Positions 54,371-64,000 of a stretch of 64,000 nt of DNA are shown in pieces; positions within the stretch are counted from its first letter, which is position 1, and the number at the start of each line of letters is the position of its first letter. The stretch spans positions 21,315,407-21,379,406 of the forward strand of contig OX377205.1 in NCBI GenBank assembly GCA_947396885.1, written 5' to 3'. Under the pieces are notes generated by a model. The model did not search any database. It was not told where the DNA came from and saw nothing but the letters and a program-made list of their open reading frames with translations. The DNA is from Heligmosomoides polygyrus polygyrus. Its lineage: Eukaryota > Nematoda > Chromadorea > Rhabditida > Heligmosomidae. The translations under genes were made by a program, and so were the position numbers.

Positions 54371-54859
54371 CCGTTTATTCGTGATCCCCAGTTTAATGTA
54401 ATGACATCAACCACAACAAATGTTTCGGACCTGCACGAAGAATATGAGTTAGATAACTGTTCCAGTGTTGAGGTAGCTTAAGCCTTTCCTTGATTTAGCG
54501 CGCTAGTACTACTCGACAGCGCCCAGATGTCAGTGATCGGATAGAAGCTTCAAGTGGTTGTTTAAGTTGTAGAATTTGACAGATGCTGTTTACGGTACAA
54601 GTTCATCGGAAGAGACGACGCTTTCACTGGGAAGGATCAGCGGCCGTCAGTTTTCTCCTCAAGTTTTACTCGGTTGGCCGAAAAATTCCGGCGGCTTTGA
54701 CTGACCCACTCAAGAGATCGTAACTCTCTTCATACTCGCCGAATTCAGTCGAAATAAGCACTGTTCAAATCAGCTTTTTCCAACGTGATACTGTCTAATC
54801 AATTCCATCAGCGAAAGTAAAACTGGCGGAAGATTCTCGGAAGCCTATTTTCGTGTAGT
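54371..54859. other. No recognised feature
   Basis: May include the decayed 3' end of the next mariner. Confidence 0.3.
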
Positions 54860-55690
54860 TCTGACTTGAGAAGGTTCTATCAGCGAAGAAGTCCTGTAAG
54901 AGCTTAAGAAGGTTCTGGTTGTCGGTTGGCGCAAAGTCTGTTGAGTGTGGCAGGTGAGGCAGAACCTCAACTCCTGGTTCGTTTAATTTTCGCGTGATTT
55001 GCGAAAGATGTGGGCGGGCGTTGTCATGCAGAGAAATGCGACCTCTTCTTGCTGATCACTGCCGGCTGGACCACAACACTGTTAACGTCGACTTTTTCTG
55101 ATGAGATTTCGGATTTGGGAGGTGTCTGGGAGCTTCGTCGACATCAATCCACTGATCTGATCGTCTTCGGTTATCACGAAGAACCCATCTTTCATCACGT
55201 GTGACGGCTCGATCCAAAAACGGATCGTTTTGGTTCCGGAGAAGCAAAAGAGAACAGATGTCGAAAGATGACAAATTCTGGCGATCACTCAATTCGTGGG
55301 GCACCCGCTTTCCCAGCTTTTTCGCCTTGCTTCAAACTATCTGTAACAGGAGTCTTGACCCCTAGACCTTCCGCAATCTCGCGGACCTTTTGCGAAGGAT
55401 TGGCTTCCACGAAGGCCTTCAAATCGTTGTCCTGGACTGCTGTCGGTCGGCCGCTGTGGGGTGCACCTTGAGAGCTAAAATCCCCAGAAAGTAATTTCTC
55501 GAACCACCGTTACACTGTCCTCTTGCCAACACTATTCGCCTCCCCTCCACAAGTTTGATTTGCCGGGCTGTTTCGACGGCGAATTGGCCCAGCTTCAAAT
55601 TGGAATAAGATATCGATTGGATTCGCTCTTCCGATATACTCCAGTAAGTCTCAGAAGAAACACAGTTAGTAAGCAAAGGTGAGACAATTA
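54860..55690 (-). pseudogene. Mariner transposase (vertebrate-mariner-like group), frameshifted
   Basis: Minus strand, right to left: LKLGQFAVETARQIKLVEGR (N-terminal helix-turn-helix region); MPHELSDRQNLSSF, RNQNDPFLDRAVTRDERWVL (first catalytic D in TRDERW), NRRRSDQWIDVDEAPRHLPN, KSHQKKSTLTVLWSS; after a shift, ISLHDNARPHLSQITRKLNE (second D) and LPHLPHSTDFAPTDNQNLLK (third D). The three aspartates can all be recognised. Frameshifts near 55060 and 55420 and missing ends make it inactive. The PHEL, WVL and RRRS.QW motifs suit the mellifera/cecropia-like mariners. No terminal repeats were identified with confidence. Confidence 0.87.
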
Positions 55691-55957
55691 TTCCGCCAGA
55701 CAGGGCGAACATTTCCTTGTCAGACGTGATATAAAAATGCGAAGCAAGTTGGCTATTGATTCAGTGATAAACGAACGAAGGCCGTTGCACAAAAACCGCC
55801 AAAGCTTTCCTTCCAACCTAATGCAACTAAAGACGATATCAAAGCAGTGAAGGTAGCTTGATCTACTCTGCAAAGGCGTCGTGATTTGCAAAGGAGGCGC
55901 CCATGCTGGCTGATCTGATTATGCAGCATGCCCGTCGTCTTTGTCCGTCCGGTGATA

Positions 55958-56848
55958 TTAGGTTAGCAACTAATTTCGTGGACTCTCAAGAATCTTCAGC
56001 AAAACTATTTATTAACAAATAACTAATGACAATCTTTAGTTAAAATAAGATCCCTCGGAACGCAGATGTGCTTCCCATATATCAGGTAGCTGGTCTATCC
56101 CACGACCATAGAATTATTGTGCTTTTAAGGCTAAGAATCTTTGGAGGTGCATTTTGACCCGGTCCATATTATTAAATCGTCTTCCAACCGAGAAGTACTG
56201 CACCGAACTAAAAATGGGTAGTCACTCGGCGCAAGGTCTGGGCTGTAACATGGATGAGTTTGACGCTATCAGTCAAGGTCTTCTATTTTTTGAGGCTCCG
56301 GTTCGCTACATTCCCTCCGTTTGGTGGTGTCAAGAAGGTATTAACTTCTGGGAGCTCGTCAAGAATGGTTCCAGCACTAATGCTGTAATCTACTCTTCTC
56401 AACCTGGCCGCGCGCAGGCTGAACTCCACTGGAATCGGTTCAGACCGATTTTCAGGAGCGGAATTATCTATCAGCAAGATAACGCCAGATCACCCGTCGC
56501 GAATCGGAAGCTGCAAAAAATCGAAGACTTTGGCTGGGAGCGTTTAACTCACCCACCTTACAGCCCAGGCTGTGCGCGAAGTGACTAGCCCTTTATAGCT
56601 CGCTGCAGCACTTCTTGGTTGGAGGACGATTTATTAATGTGGACCATGTCAAAATGCACCTCCAAGGATTCTTGGCCTCAAAAGCACAAGAATTTTACAG
56701 CTGTGGGATGGGTCAGGTAGCTAATAAATGGGAAGCAGTCCCGCGTTCCAACACATCTTACTTTGCTTGAAAACTGTTGTTTGTTATTTGTTTATGAACA
56801 CTTTTGTTGAAGGCGCTTGAGAGTCCACGAAATTAGTTGCCAACCTAA
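55958..56848 (+). mobile_element. Mariner element with TA duplication
   Basis: TA at 55956-55957 and 56849-56850. Ends TTAGGTTAGCAACTAATTTC and, inverted, TTAGGTTGGCAACTAATTTC, continuing CGTGGACTCTCAAG. The 891-bp length indicates an internal deletion. Related ends lie at 14313 and 18490. Confidence 0.92.
56154..56590 (+). pseudogene. Mariner transposase fragment
   Basis: A 144-codon frame with GLGCNMDEFDAI, WWCQEGINFWELVKNGSSTN, IIYQQDNARSPVANRKLQKI (second catalytic D in QQDNAR) and FGWERLTHPPYSPGCARSD, stop (third D just before the stop). Beyond the stop one still reads the C-terminal part to 56760. The N-terminal DNA-binding part and the first catalytic aspartate region are deleted, so it cannot work. 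Confidence 0.85.
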
Positions 56849-57040
56849 TATCTCATCGGAATTGCGGCCACTGGCCGGTTCGTCACGAGGCTCTCGATTA
56901 CACAGCTCCTCGTCTCGATAGATTCACCGAGGCTACATAGTGCTAGAATGTAGCCTTTCTCCTCCACCCATACTCTGCTCCTCCTCCCACTTGTTTCTCC
57001 GCGGTTAGGCCACGTTAGAGGATTGTGCCACATATTGACT

Positions 57041-57066
57041 GCTTATTTATTTATTTATTTATTTTG
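57041..57066 (-). repeat. LINE-type (ATTT)n tail
   Basis: TTATTTATTTATTTATTTAT, reading as an (AAAT)n tail on the minus strand. The following ~150 bp may be a decayed 3' UTR. Confidence 0.4.
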
Positions 57067-57344
57067 GAGATGGTGATGTCACAGTGGTTTCTTTAGTTCT
57101 AAAAATTCATTTTCCTTTTTTTTGTTCGACTCTATTTCCTCAGGCTACTCCTAGTACAGCTGATGTTATTGTTTTGCTTGAATAGTGCTTTAAATAATGG
57201 CTCTAGATCACTAGCCGTATTTGTGTGAACCAAAAAATTAATGCTGTGTGCATCATACATGAATATAGTGCGATGATTATAATAAATAACATATATATAA
57301 CAAAGTCATACATATATACTAATTTCACGTCAAACTGGACTCTC

Positions 57345-57870
57345 ACTAAGCTAGCTTTAAGGCTTTGGAATCAAAAGGAATTTTTCCAATTGGAAATGAC
57401 TTTCAGACAGGTTAAACTACAGAATCGGTAAGGCGAGTACAATAACTTTTTGTTCAAGGAAAATTTGGCATAACTTCCTTTAATTTTTTTGCTGTTTAAA
57501 GCATTAATGTGAGGTTATTTATTTACAAGGAGAAATTTTGCTATCAATCGAATAAAAGTCGCGACGTGTGGGACGACGACATGGCGCAACATCTTTTTTT
57601 TTGCACTAAAAAATAGTCGCTCTTTTGCTCCTTAAAATAACAATCAAACTTTTGTTTTTTAAATAAGAATTTTGCAAAATTTTGAACAGTGCTTCAAAGG
57701 AAATCGTACTAAAACTTTTCTTAGATTGGAAAATTTTCTAATCTTCTTCAAGAGACTCTAGTTTAATGTGGAAACAAATCGTTTTGATTTGTAAGATATT
57801 TAGTTTAATTTCATAAGCTTTAGGAGAGTTCGTTTCGCTACTATCTTCTGACGATGAGAAAATGGTATAT
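57345..57870 (+). repeat. Interspersed repeat, copy 2 (partner at 11755)
   Basis: Shares GCTTTGGAATCAAAA, TTGCTATCAATCGAATAAAA, GACATGGCGCAACAT and the terminal AAAATGGTATAT with 11755-12345. Its right end abuts a SINE-A. Confidence 0.6.
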
Positions 57871-57872
57871 AT

Positions 57873-58141
57873 GGACGCCTGGGGTTGGAGAGGGTGTGAG
57901 CTGTCGCTTGCATCCGACACCAGGTTCCTGGACTTCCCGCCCATGCCAAACCAGCTTTCTATTCACTCGGTCGCTGAATTGCTGCTAAATTTGTCTGGAA
58001 AGAATAAAGCACTATTTTGTTCATTTGATGGTCAACCCAGCTCATTCTATAGGATAAATACGCCTTCAAATGCCTTCACAACATCTGGTAAAAGAAGAAC
58101 GCGTGGCGCATTCCAAAAGAGTTTTAATAGTAACGCCAGCC
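57873..58141 (+). mobile_element. SINE-A copy, plus orientation
   Basis: GACGCCTGGGGTTGGAGAGG (decayed A box), CACCAGGTTCCTGGACTTCC (B-box region), CATGCCAAACCAGC, TTCATTTGATGGTCAACCCA, ACGCGTGGCGCATTCC and a 3' end at GTAACGCCAGCC. Confidence 0.72.
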
Positions 58142-58198
58142 TAAAAAACGAGAGAATACTTGTAATCACTAGCAACTTTTGTTGCATGTAGAAAAATG

Positions 58199-58352
58199 CG
58201 GAAGGATGTTGCGCTGACTTGTTAATCAGCTAGCCAACGCAAGTCACTGTGTGGCCGAGGCATTCGAACCGCCTCCACGACATCCCGTGGAACTAAAGCG
58301 CGAGGCGCATCCCAGAGAGATTAACTACCACCGTCCTTTATCCTTTATTCGT
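58199..58352 (+). mobile_element. SINE-A 3' half
   Basis: GCGCTGACTTGTTAATCAGC, TCCACGACATCCCGTGGAAC, AGCGCGAGGCGCATCCCAGA and CCGTCCTTTATCCTTTATTC (the TTATCC-type end). Confidence 0.72.
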
Positions 58353-59159
58353 GCCAGCCTTGGCGTGAACCCATTCTCCCCAGTCGGGTCCCGCGAGTGA
58401 TGGCCATTCCTTAGATATCCCCGGATTCAGTTGTCTGATGAGCTTCTACCAGAATTATCTGGGATGATAAAACATTGACATTTTTTGTTAATAACATTTG
58501 AAATATTTCTATGCCACGAGATTGTTAGGTGGAACCTTATTATTGAATTATTGTCCTGAAGCTTCGATGGTTTCGTCGTCTACAGAGGCACATTTTGAGT
58601 GAAGCGACTCGATAGCACTCAGCGTAAGTATGAAAGTAGCAAAAAAGTGTCGTTACTGATCACATTTGCACCAAATGGTAGCGAGCCGCAACAGTCGAGG
58701 CGGTGGAGCATCGTGACTCTGAAAACTATACCATCGAGACTCCAGGCCAATAATAAAGCTTCCACTAACAACCTCGTGGCACAGAAGTATTTCATATCTC
58801 GCTAACAGCAATGGCGAGGTTTCAAAGTAAGGGATATAAAGTTTATTGGCCTTTTGTTGGCTGCGGCCATTGCAATTCACGGCGGCGAAGTACCCACGGA
58901 AGATGAATTCTTGGTTCCATCTCCGAGTCAGACCTACCGGAGCCGATCCCCTCCCTCTTTCCGTCCCATAACACGCTTCAGCACAACGGTGTACGTTTAT
59001 GTGCAAATGGGAGCTAACACCAAGGCGATCCTTTTCGGGAATTTATGGAACACTTGACACGGAGAACTTTTATCGAACACCAATGTGCAGAAGTATCGGC
59101 TTTAGCGTCTCCAACTCCGTCTACTATTAGTCTCGGCGTCTCCGACTAGCATACTCAAT
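58353..59159. other. No recognised gene
   Basis: A 117-codon minus ORF at 58653-59006 has no recognisable domain. Confidence 0.3.
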
Positions 59160-60840
59160 CGGACCTCACAAGGAGAGCCTCCAAACTGGCGGTGAGCTTC
59201 TGCGATGCAATTTTTACAGTATGTAGGCTCCCGTGTGGGGAGTCGAAAACCATAGTTACTTTTTTCGGAGTGCTCTTCTGTGGTCGAAGGAAAACGTGTG
59301 GACGCGTGAGCGCGAAGTTCGTGACGCCCTGCTGTCACCAAACACAGTGGGGCTGGCGTAGTGGTAGTGTTGTAGCTTCAAGAAGCATAGTCGTGGGTTT
59401 GATTACCCCTTGTACTGGTGTTTTTGCATTTTGCGATATACCGTCAGTGGGATCCTTTATCCCCATTTCTAACACATTTTTGAACAAAAACACGATAACA
59501 AATGTCGTTTACGTTCATCGAGCTCTTTGAATATGGAAGGTGAGAATTTTCACTTTCAGATTAACAAGTAAAAACTGATGACAGATTCGTGATCAGCACC
59601 CCAAATATCCTCCGCGCACAACGTTTGGGCGAAATTGGTGCGTTCGACCTCACCACTCTCACTCACACTTTCTCTAATCTGTCATAAGAAAAGAGGAAAT
59701 CTAGAAGCCGCTGTCAGATTTGTGGTCCGCACTCCAAGTAGCACCCGTAACCGAGATATGAATAACAATTTTTTTCGAGCTCCCTAGTACGGAGCATGGG
59801 CACCTTTTGATTTTCGAACAGTCAAGCTGATTCAAGATGAGGTGATGTAGGTAGCAAATTCTATTATATTCCTTACATGGATGGAGTCAAAAACGTAGTA
59901 ACCAACTGGTGTCGGATTCATCAACGACTTACAAAACTTTAACTCATAGCGGAAAACTCAGATAACGCGGCTTATCGCTCACCATATTGCTTGAAAAGCC
60001 GCACTATAAGGGATTTCGGCCGTAATTTTCTGTTAAAGTACTGTAAGTCGTAGATGAATCCGGCCCCTGGTAAGAATAGCTAACGATATAACAACCCTCT
60101 TCAACAATCGAGGTGGATTGCAAAAAACATGCAAGCGAAATACACTGCTCACAAACTGAGCATCTACGCTTCTATTTACCACTCGTTCAGAAAAGGACGT
60201 AATAGCACCGATATTTCACTTTCTGTGTAGCCTCTTAGAGTATTCAGTTGGTTTCCACCCCGAATAGCTTCACACCTCAATGGCCGCCCTTGTTTGACCG
60301 TGGAGACCGAGGTGCAAAGCCCGCTCTAGGCCCTGGCTCGAATGAGGGCGATGAGGTCAGAAGCACCAATATCGCCCAAGCTTTGTGCGTTTGGCTTATT
60401 TGGGGTGCTGATCACGAATCTGGCATCAGTTTTTTACTTGCATAACCTGGAAGTCAGAAATTCTCACCTCCCCACTTTCAAAGAGCTCGATGAACGTAAA
60501 CGACATTTGTTTCCTTGCTTATGCTCAAAAATGTGTTGGAAATGAGATAAAGGGTCCCACTGGCGATAAATCGCAAAATACAAAAACATCGGTGCAAGGG
60601 GGAACACACGACCATCTTCCTGCAAAGCCCAACACTACCACAACGCCAGCCGATCACCTCGGACCGGGTGGCAGCAGGGCGGCATGAACTTCATGCCCAC
60701 GCGTCCACACGCTTTTTTCGACCATAGAAGAGCATTCCGGAAAAAGTAACTATGGTTTTCGACTCCCCACACGGTGCCCTAATTCCTGTAAAAATTGCAT
60801 CGCAAAAGCTCACCGCCAGTTTGGAGGCTCTCTTTGTCAG
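59160..60840. repeat. Inverted repeat with ~500-bp arms carrying tRNA-like sequence
   Basis: Left arm 59160-59660 and right arm 60338-60840 are inverse: GAGAGCCTCCAAACTGGCGG / CCGCCAGTTTGGAGGCTCTC, AACCATAGTTACTTTTT / AAAAAGTAACTATGGTT, AAATGTCGTTTACGTTCATC / GATGAACGTAAACGACATTT, ATTCGTGATCAGCACCCC / GGGGTGCTGATCACGAAT. The left arm contains an A box (TGGCGTAGTGG, 59354-59364) and a B-box-like GGTTTGATTAC (59396-59406). The mirror in the right arm is decayed. Confidence 0.88.
59908..60070. mobile_element. MITE of the GATTCATCAACGACTTA family (uninterrupted copy)
   Basis: GTCGGATTCATCAACGACTT at the left, AAGTCGTAGATGAATCCGGC at the right. It includes TCTGTTAAAGTACTGTAAGT, the intact counterpart of the TTAA site that carries the piggyBac-like insertion at 3799. 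It lies in the spacer of the surrounding inverted repeat. Confidence 0.85.
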
Positions 60841-61428
60841 GTTTGCACATTTTCAACTAGATGTAAATTGTGAAAAGCGAAAAAAATGTGTTCACTATTG
60901 CTGATTCTGGGCAAAGCACTTTCGCGATATGGCTATCAGCATCCAGCGCTAATGGCATAAAATATGGGTATGGGAGGGGCAGTTAGATCGGGCCGAAGTG
61001 ACAGAAATCCACATCAAAAACTGTGAGCTTCCAGGACTTAGGGGTCCTGTTAGGATATTCTTTGACTGATTCTTTATTCTTATATAACTTTAACCTAATC
61101 TGATCTACTAAATTGTTCAGATTTTTTTACAATTCAATTGAAGCTCAAATAAAAAACTACCGAAAACTGCATATCTCAGCTGGTAACGAGCTTATTGATA
61201 GACTCGAGTTTATTCCACAGTCGTGAAATACCAGACTTCTGCTGGAGCCAATATATTCGTGGATGTCGGCTTCGTCATTGGTTCGGTAATTTACCCGTGT
61301 TCTTCCTAATTGTAAGAAATCCAGCGGGCCCTTGGAAGGTTGGTACTCAGCTTTTGAAAGATCTGCATAGTATTTATGGTAGGTTGGAAGACTTTCCATT
61401 TTGATTTCGCCTTGCTTCGTACAACGTA
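60841..61428. other. No recognised feature
   Basis: No supported gene or repeat. Confidence 0.35.
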
Positions 61429-62390
61429 TTAGGTTGTCCCATAGATTCCGTCGTTTTTCAAAGGTTCATTGAGGATTTTGCCGGCTGTCTTTTGCATAGC
61501 GCTATACAGCTTTCGAGAGAAAATAATTTGCTCTATCAGAACTTGTATTGCATTTTTTCATGCTGAAGTTTGTCAATTTGTAGGTCGCTAAATTGAAAAG
61601 TGAAAAAGTGAAAAGTAGCCATTTGTTCTCTCCGCTTAGGTTTGGAAGTTTTTGCGCAATTTTTTATAGCTTTTGGAAGACAATGTTCTGTACTACAAGA
61701 ATACATGTTGCCCTATTTGCTCATTTGTCCTTTATTGATTTTCAGGCCATCAAATTGGGACGTCCGACTTTTCCTTCCGAATTTTTACCGACAGCTCCTG
61801 CTCTGTGGTTGGACTTTTTTGCTGCTGTCGGTAAAAATAGATCAGCTTTGTCGTGGGATTTGGTCGTTCAACTTTGTGAATGTTTTGTCTCATTTGGGCC
61901 CTTGAAGAAGGCGATTTTGCCGAAACATCGGCCAATAAACAGATTTACCAATCTCCTGTGGCTAATCAACATCAACAAACAAAAAGCACCGATGCCGAGA
62001 TTAAATGATAGTCGGACCTGGAAAAATAAATCTTCTCCTTCGGACGTCCCGATTTGATGGCCTAAAATTCAATGAAGAGCAAATGAGCAAATAGCGCCAA
62101 TTCGTATTCTTGTAGTACAGAACATTGTCTTCCAAATGCTATAAAAAACTGCGCAAAAAATTACAAACCTAAGCGGGGAGAAGCAACTGCGCAGAACGCC
62201 ACTTTTTCACTTTTTCACTTTCCACTTTAAAACCTGAAAAATCACAAAATTCAGGATGAAAAAGGAAACGCAACACATGCTCTGATAGAGCAAGTCATAT
62301 TTTCTTTCGAAGGCTGGATAGCCGTATGGAAGAGACTGCCGGCGAATGAACGTTGAAAAAAAAACGGCAAGGACTTATGGGGCAACCTAA
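61429..62390. mobile_element. Mariner-type foldback element, ~345-bp arms, TA duplication
   Basis: TA at 61427-61428 and 62391-62392. Ends TTAGGTTGTCCCATAGATTC and, inverted, TTAGGTTGCCCCATAAGTCC. The arms stay inverted to about 61775 and 62040: TTGCTCTATCAGAACTTGTA / GCATGTGTTGC...CTGATAGAGCAA, ACAATGTTCTGTACTACAAG / CTTGTAGTACAGAACATTGT, CATCAAATTGGGACGTCCG / CGGACGTCCCGATTTGATG. The ~265-bp centre has an unrelated-looking segment with CTTGAAGAAGGCGATTTTGC. The 154-codon ORF through the arm is not a gene. Confidence 0.87.
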
Positions 62391-62713
62391 TATAATCGAG
62401 AAACCCTCGACGTTTTCTTGTCCCCTGAAGAAACTTTTCCCAAACTCATTCATTTTGCGACTTTTCTCATGTCCTCTACTGCTAGAGGATGTACTATGCT
62501 GCCTTTGTTGTTCCACAAGATCCCATAAGGTTCGCTTGGAGAATTCTGGTCAAACCGTTCTATCGCCACTTTTTGGGCGCAAAATCAAAGCCGTATATTC
62601 TCAAGTTATATCCTAAACATAAACTGGGTAGAAAAATGTTTTCGCTGGATACTTTATATGTCAATTTTGTACAAAAGTTCATTTTTAATTTCGCCATCAT
62701 TGTCAAAGTGAGT

Positions 62714-62886
62714 GTAGCTGAATTGTTGCAGGAATACCTAGAAAGGATAAGACACTGACTTGTTCATCGGGTGGCTTGCAAGTCGTATTGTATAGGTCAA
62801 GGAAGCACTCAAATCGCCTCCGCGTCATTCCGCAGAAGTAGAATACGTGGCACATCTCGGAAAGTGATTGACTGGGGCCGGTCATC
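62714..62886 (+). mobile_element. SINE-A fragment, plus orientation
   Basis: GAAAGGATAAGACACTGACT, TGTTCATCGGGTGGCTTGCA, AATCGCCTCCGCGTCATTCC and AGTAGAATACGTGGCACATC align with the middle and 3' part of the family. Confidence 0.65.
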
Positions 62887-63258
62887 ATTATTTGTTATTT
62901 TTTCAGTTTGTTAGTGCCAGTCCAGGTCTTTCAAAGATATGCCACTCGTCTCTAGTATCTTCAGAAATTATGCGTTGAAGTGAACGTGAATAGCAGAATC
63001 TGACATTGTTTTTGGAGCATCGTTTCACTCGCGCTCTCTTTCAGAAGTTCTAATACACTTTCTCTTCATAAGGTTCGGTCAGTAGAAGATCCAGTTTCCC
63101 AGAACAAAAGACGTTATAAGGTCAAGGTTTTTCACTTGCAGTGCTGGCTCTGGATTATTGAAATTATCTGAGAAAGGCGTCTTAGCACTCTATAAGGCAA
63201 TATAGAAATGTTCCATGCCCGACTGTCGTTGAATCTTGGCATGTCGTTTAACAGTGAT
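62887..63258. other. No recognised feature
   Basis: No supported gene or repeat. Confidence 0.35.
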
Positions 63259-63322
63259 GTAGGACGTCGTGAAGCTGTTGAGCCAAGAAGAGTCTTGGCT
63301 CAACAGCTTCACGACATCCTAC
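63259..63322. repeat. 64-nt hairpin, 30-bp stem
   Basis: GTAGGACGTCGTGAAGCTGT continuing TGAGCCAAGA, a 4-nt loop AGAG, then TCTTGGCTCAACAGC and the rest of the inverse; one mismatch in 30 pairs. CAATATAGAAA flanks both sides as a direct repeat at about 63200 and 63328. Confidence 0.9.
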
Positions 63323-63339
63323 ACCGCAATATAGAAAGC

Positions 63340-64000
63340 TTCTTGACCGGTAACCTCAGGATGGACCTTAGTAGTTTTCCTCTTAATTAGGTTGTTCCTA
63401 GTAGCTTGTTAGGTTTTCTACCGCCTAAATGAAATGACTTTACATAGCTTATGTTTATTTACGTTGCTTTGCTTTTGCCTGCTCTTGCAAGTATAGAATA
63501 AATTCAAACAAATAAAATAAATCAATGACAAGGGACCGAAGGAGAGTCAATGAGTTGTCGTCATCCACGTACCTATTTATCCTTCTTCACCGTTTGACCC
63601 ATATCGAGAAGGAGTTCGCTTGTCTTGAATGTTCCCGCCATTCATTTCCGTCGGCTGCATAAACGGGGTGGAAACCGGCTTCCTTCTGTTGTTATGTAAC
63701 GAGCACGTCCAGATAACCTTGCTGTTCCGCTACCTCTCCTCTCGTTAACAGCTGAAGCGCGTAGTCCACAACGGACTCTCCAAGCACGCTGATTATTACC
63801 AACCTTGCCATTAGACGGATTGAGCTTAATGAGGACGATGCCTCAGCGTTCCCGCATGCCATTGTTACCCATTGCGTCCCATTGTTTCCACATCGGCGCT
63901 TCAACACAACATCTACTTCTCTATGGCACACAGTCAACACCCCGCTTCGTTCGTTACAGGGCAACATTCCGATCCGTAGAATGCTACAGGTCGAACAGCG
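63340..64000. other. No recognised gene
   Basis: AT-rich 63470-63525, then mixed sequence. A 91-codon minus ORF at 63692-63967 has no recognisable domain and the window ends here. Confidence 0.3.

Noticed and set aside
61593..62057. 154-codon ORF
   Set aside because: Lies across the arm and centre of a mariner-type foldback; no domain.

Overview
This is eukaryotic DNA, most probably from a parasitic nematode of the strongylid/hookworm type. Two things point there. A 15-nt match to the nematode spliced leader SL1 (24830-24844) sits directly upstream of a pen-2-like reading frame. The dominant retrotransposon relics are RTE-class elements of the kind I remember as very abundant in hookworm genomes. 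I see no bacterial operons, no CRISPR array, and no intact host protein-coding gene. Nearly everything recognisable is a transposable element, mostly decayed, and most long open frames are chance or repeat-driven.

Layout. 1-5.5 kb: a LINE fragment, two inverted-repeat elements, and a three-level nest (MITE, then a piggyBac-like element in a TTAA site, then a tandem-repeat element with GACG and CA microsatellites), followed by a Harbinger-like MITE. 5.5-11.7 kb: RTE and CR1/Jockey-like LINE fragments. 11.7-18.5 kb: an interspersed repeat, tRNA-derived SINEs with clear target-site duplications (TSDs), tRNA-like repeats and two dead mariners. 18.6-23.9 kb: a possible Harbinger fragment, a mariner carrying a nested piggyBac MITE, a 1.8-kb hAT-type non-autonomous element and small MITEs. 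24.3-29.0 kb: two 42-bp tandem arrays flanking a pen-2 retropseudogene and a full-length but inactivated RTE element (25380-28419) with a perfect 16-bp TSD. 29.6-32.0 kb: a 2.3-kb inverted repeat with arms of about 900 bp that contain a tRNA-Ser-like sequence. 32.4-36.6 kb: a piggyBac-like remnant that still encodes the Cys-rich transposase C-terminus, a 1.6-kb mariner, and SINEs. 36.6-43 kb: mostly unrecognised sequence, with an RTE fragment, a pogo/Tigger-like remnant and LINE tails. 43-49.5 kb: foldback elements, an RTE 3' end with an expanded GAA tail, CR1-like LINEs and a Harbinger-like MITE. 50-57 kb: a long CR1/Jockey-like LINE that looks like a twin-priming product, and two mariners. 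57-64 kb: SINEs, a 1.7-kb inverted repeat with tRNA-like arms, a mariner-type foldback element and a 64-nt hairpin.

How the parts relate. The window records layered transposition. RTE/CR1 LINEs are the plausible source of the machinery that moved the SINEs and made the pen-2 retrocopy, while mariner, piggyBac, hAT and Harbinger transposases are the plausible source for the many inverted-repeat elements. The strongest new-looking items are the SL1-tagged pen-2 retropseudogene, the nested MITE/piggyBac insertion whose empty site can be read from a second copy at 60 kb, the tRNA-derived SINE family with about 16 copies or pieces, and the large tRNA-containing inverted repeats. Family names rest on motifs read by eye, without a database search.
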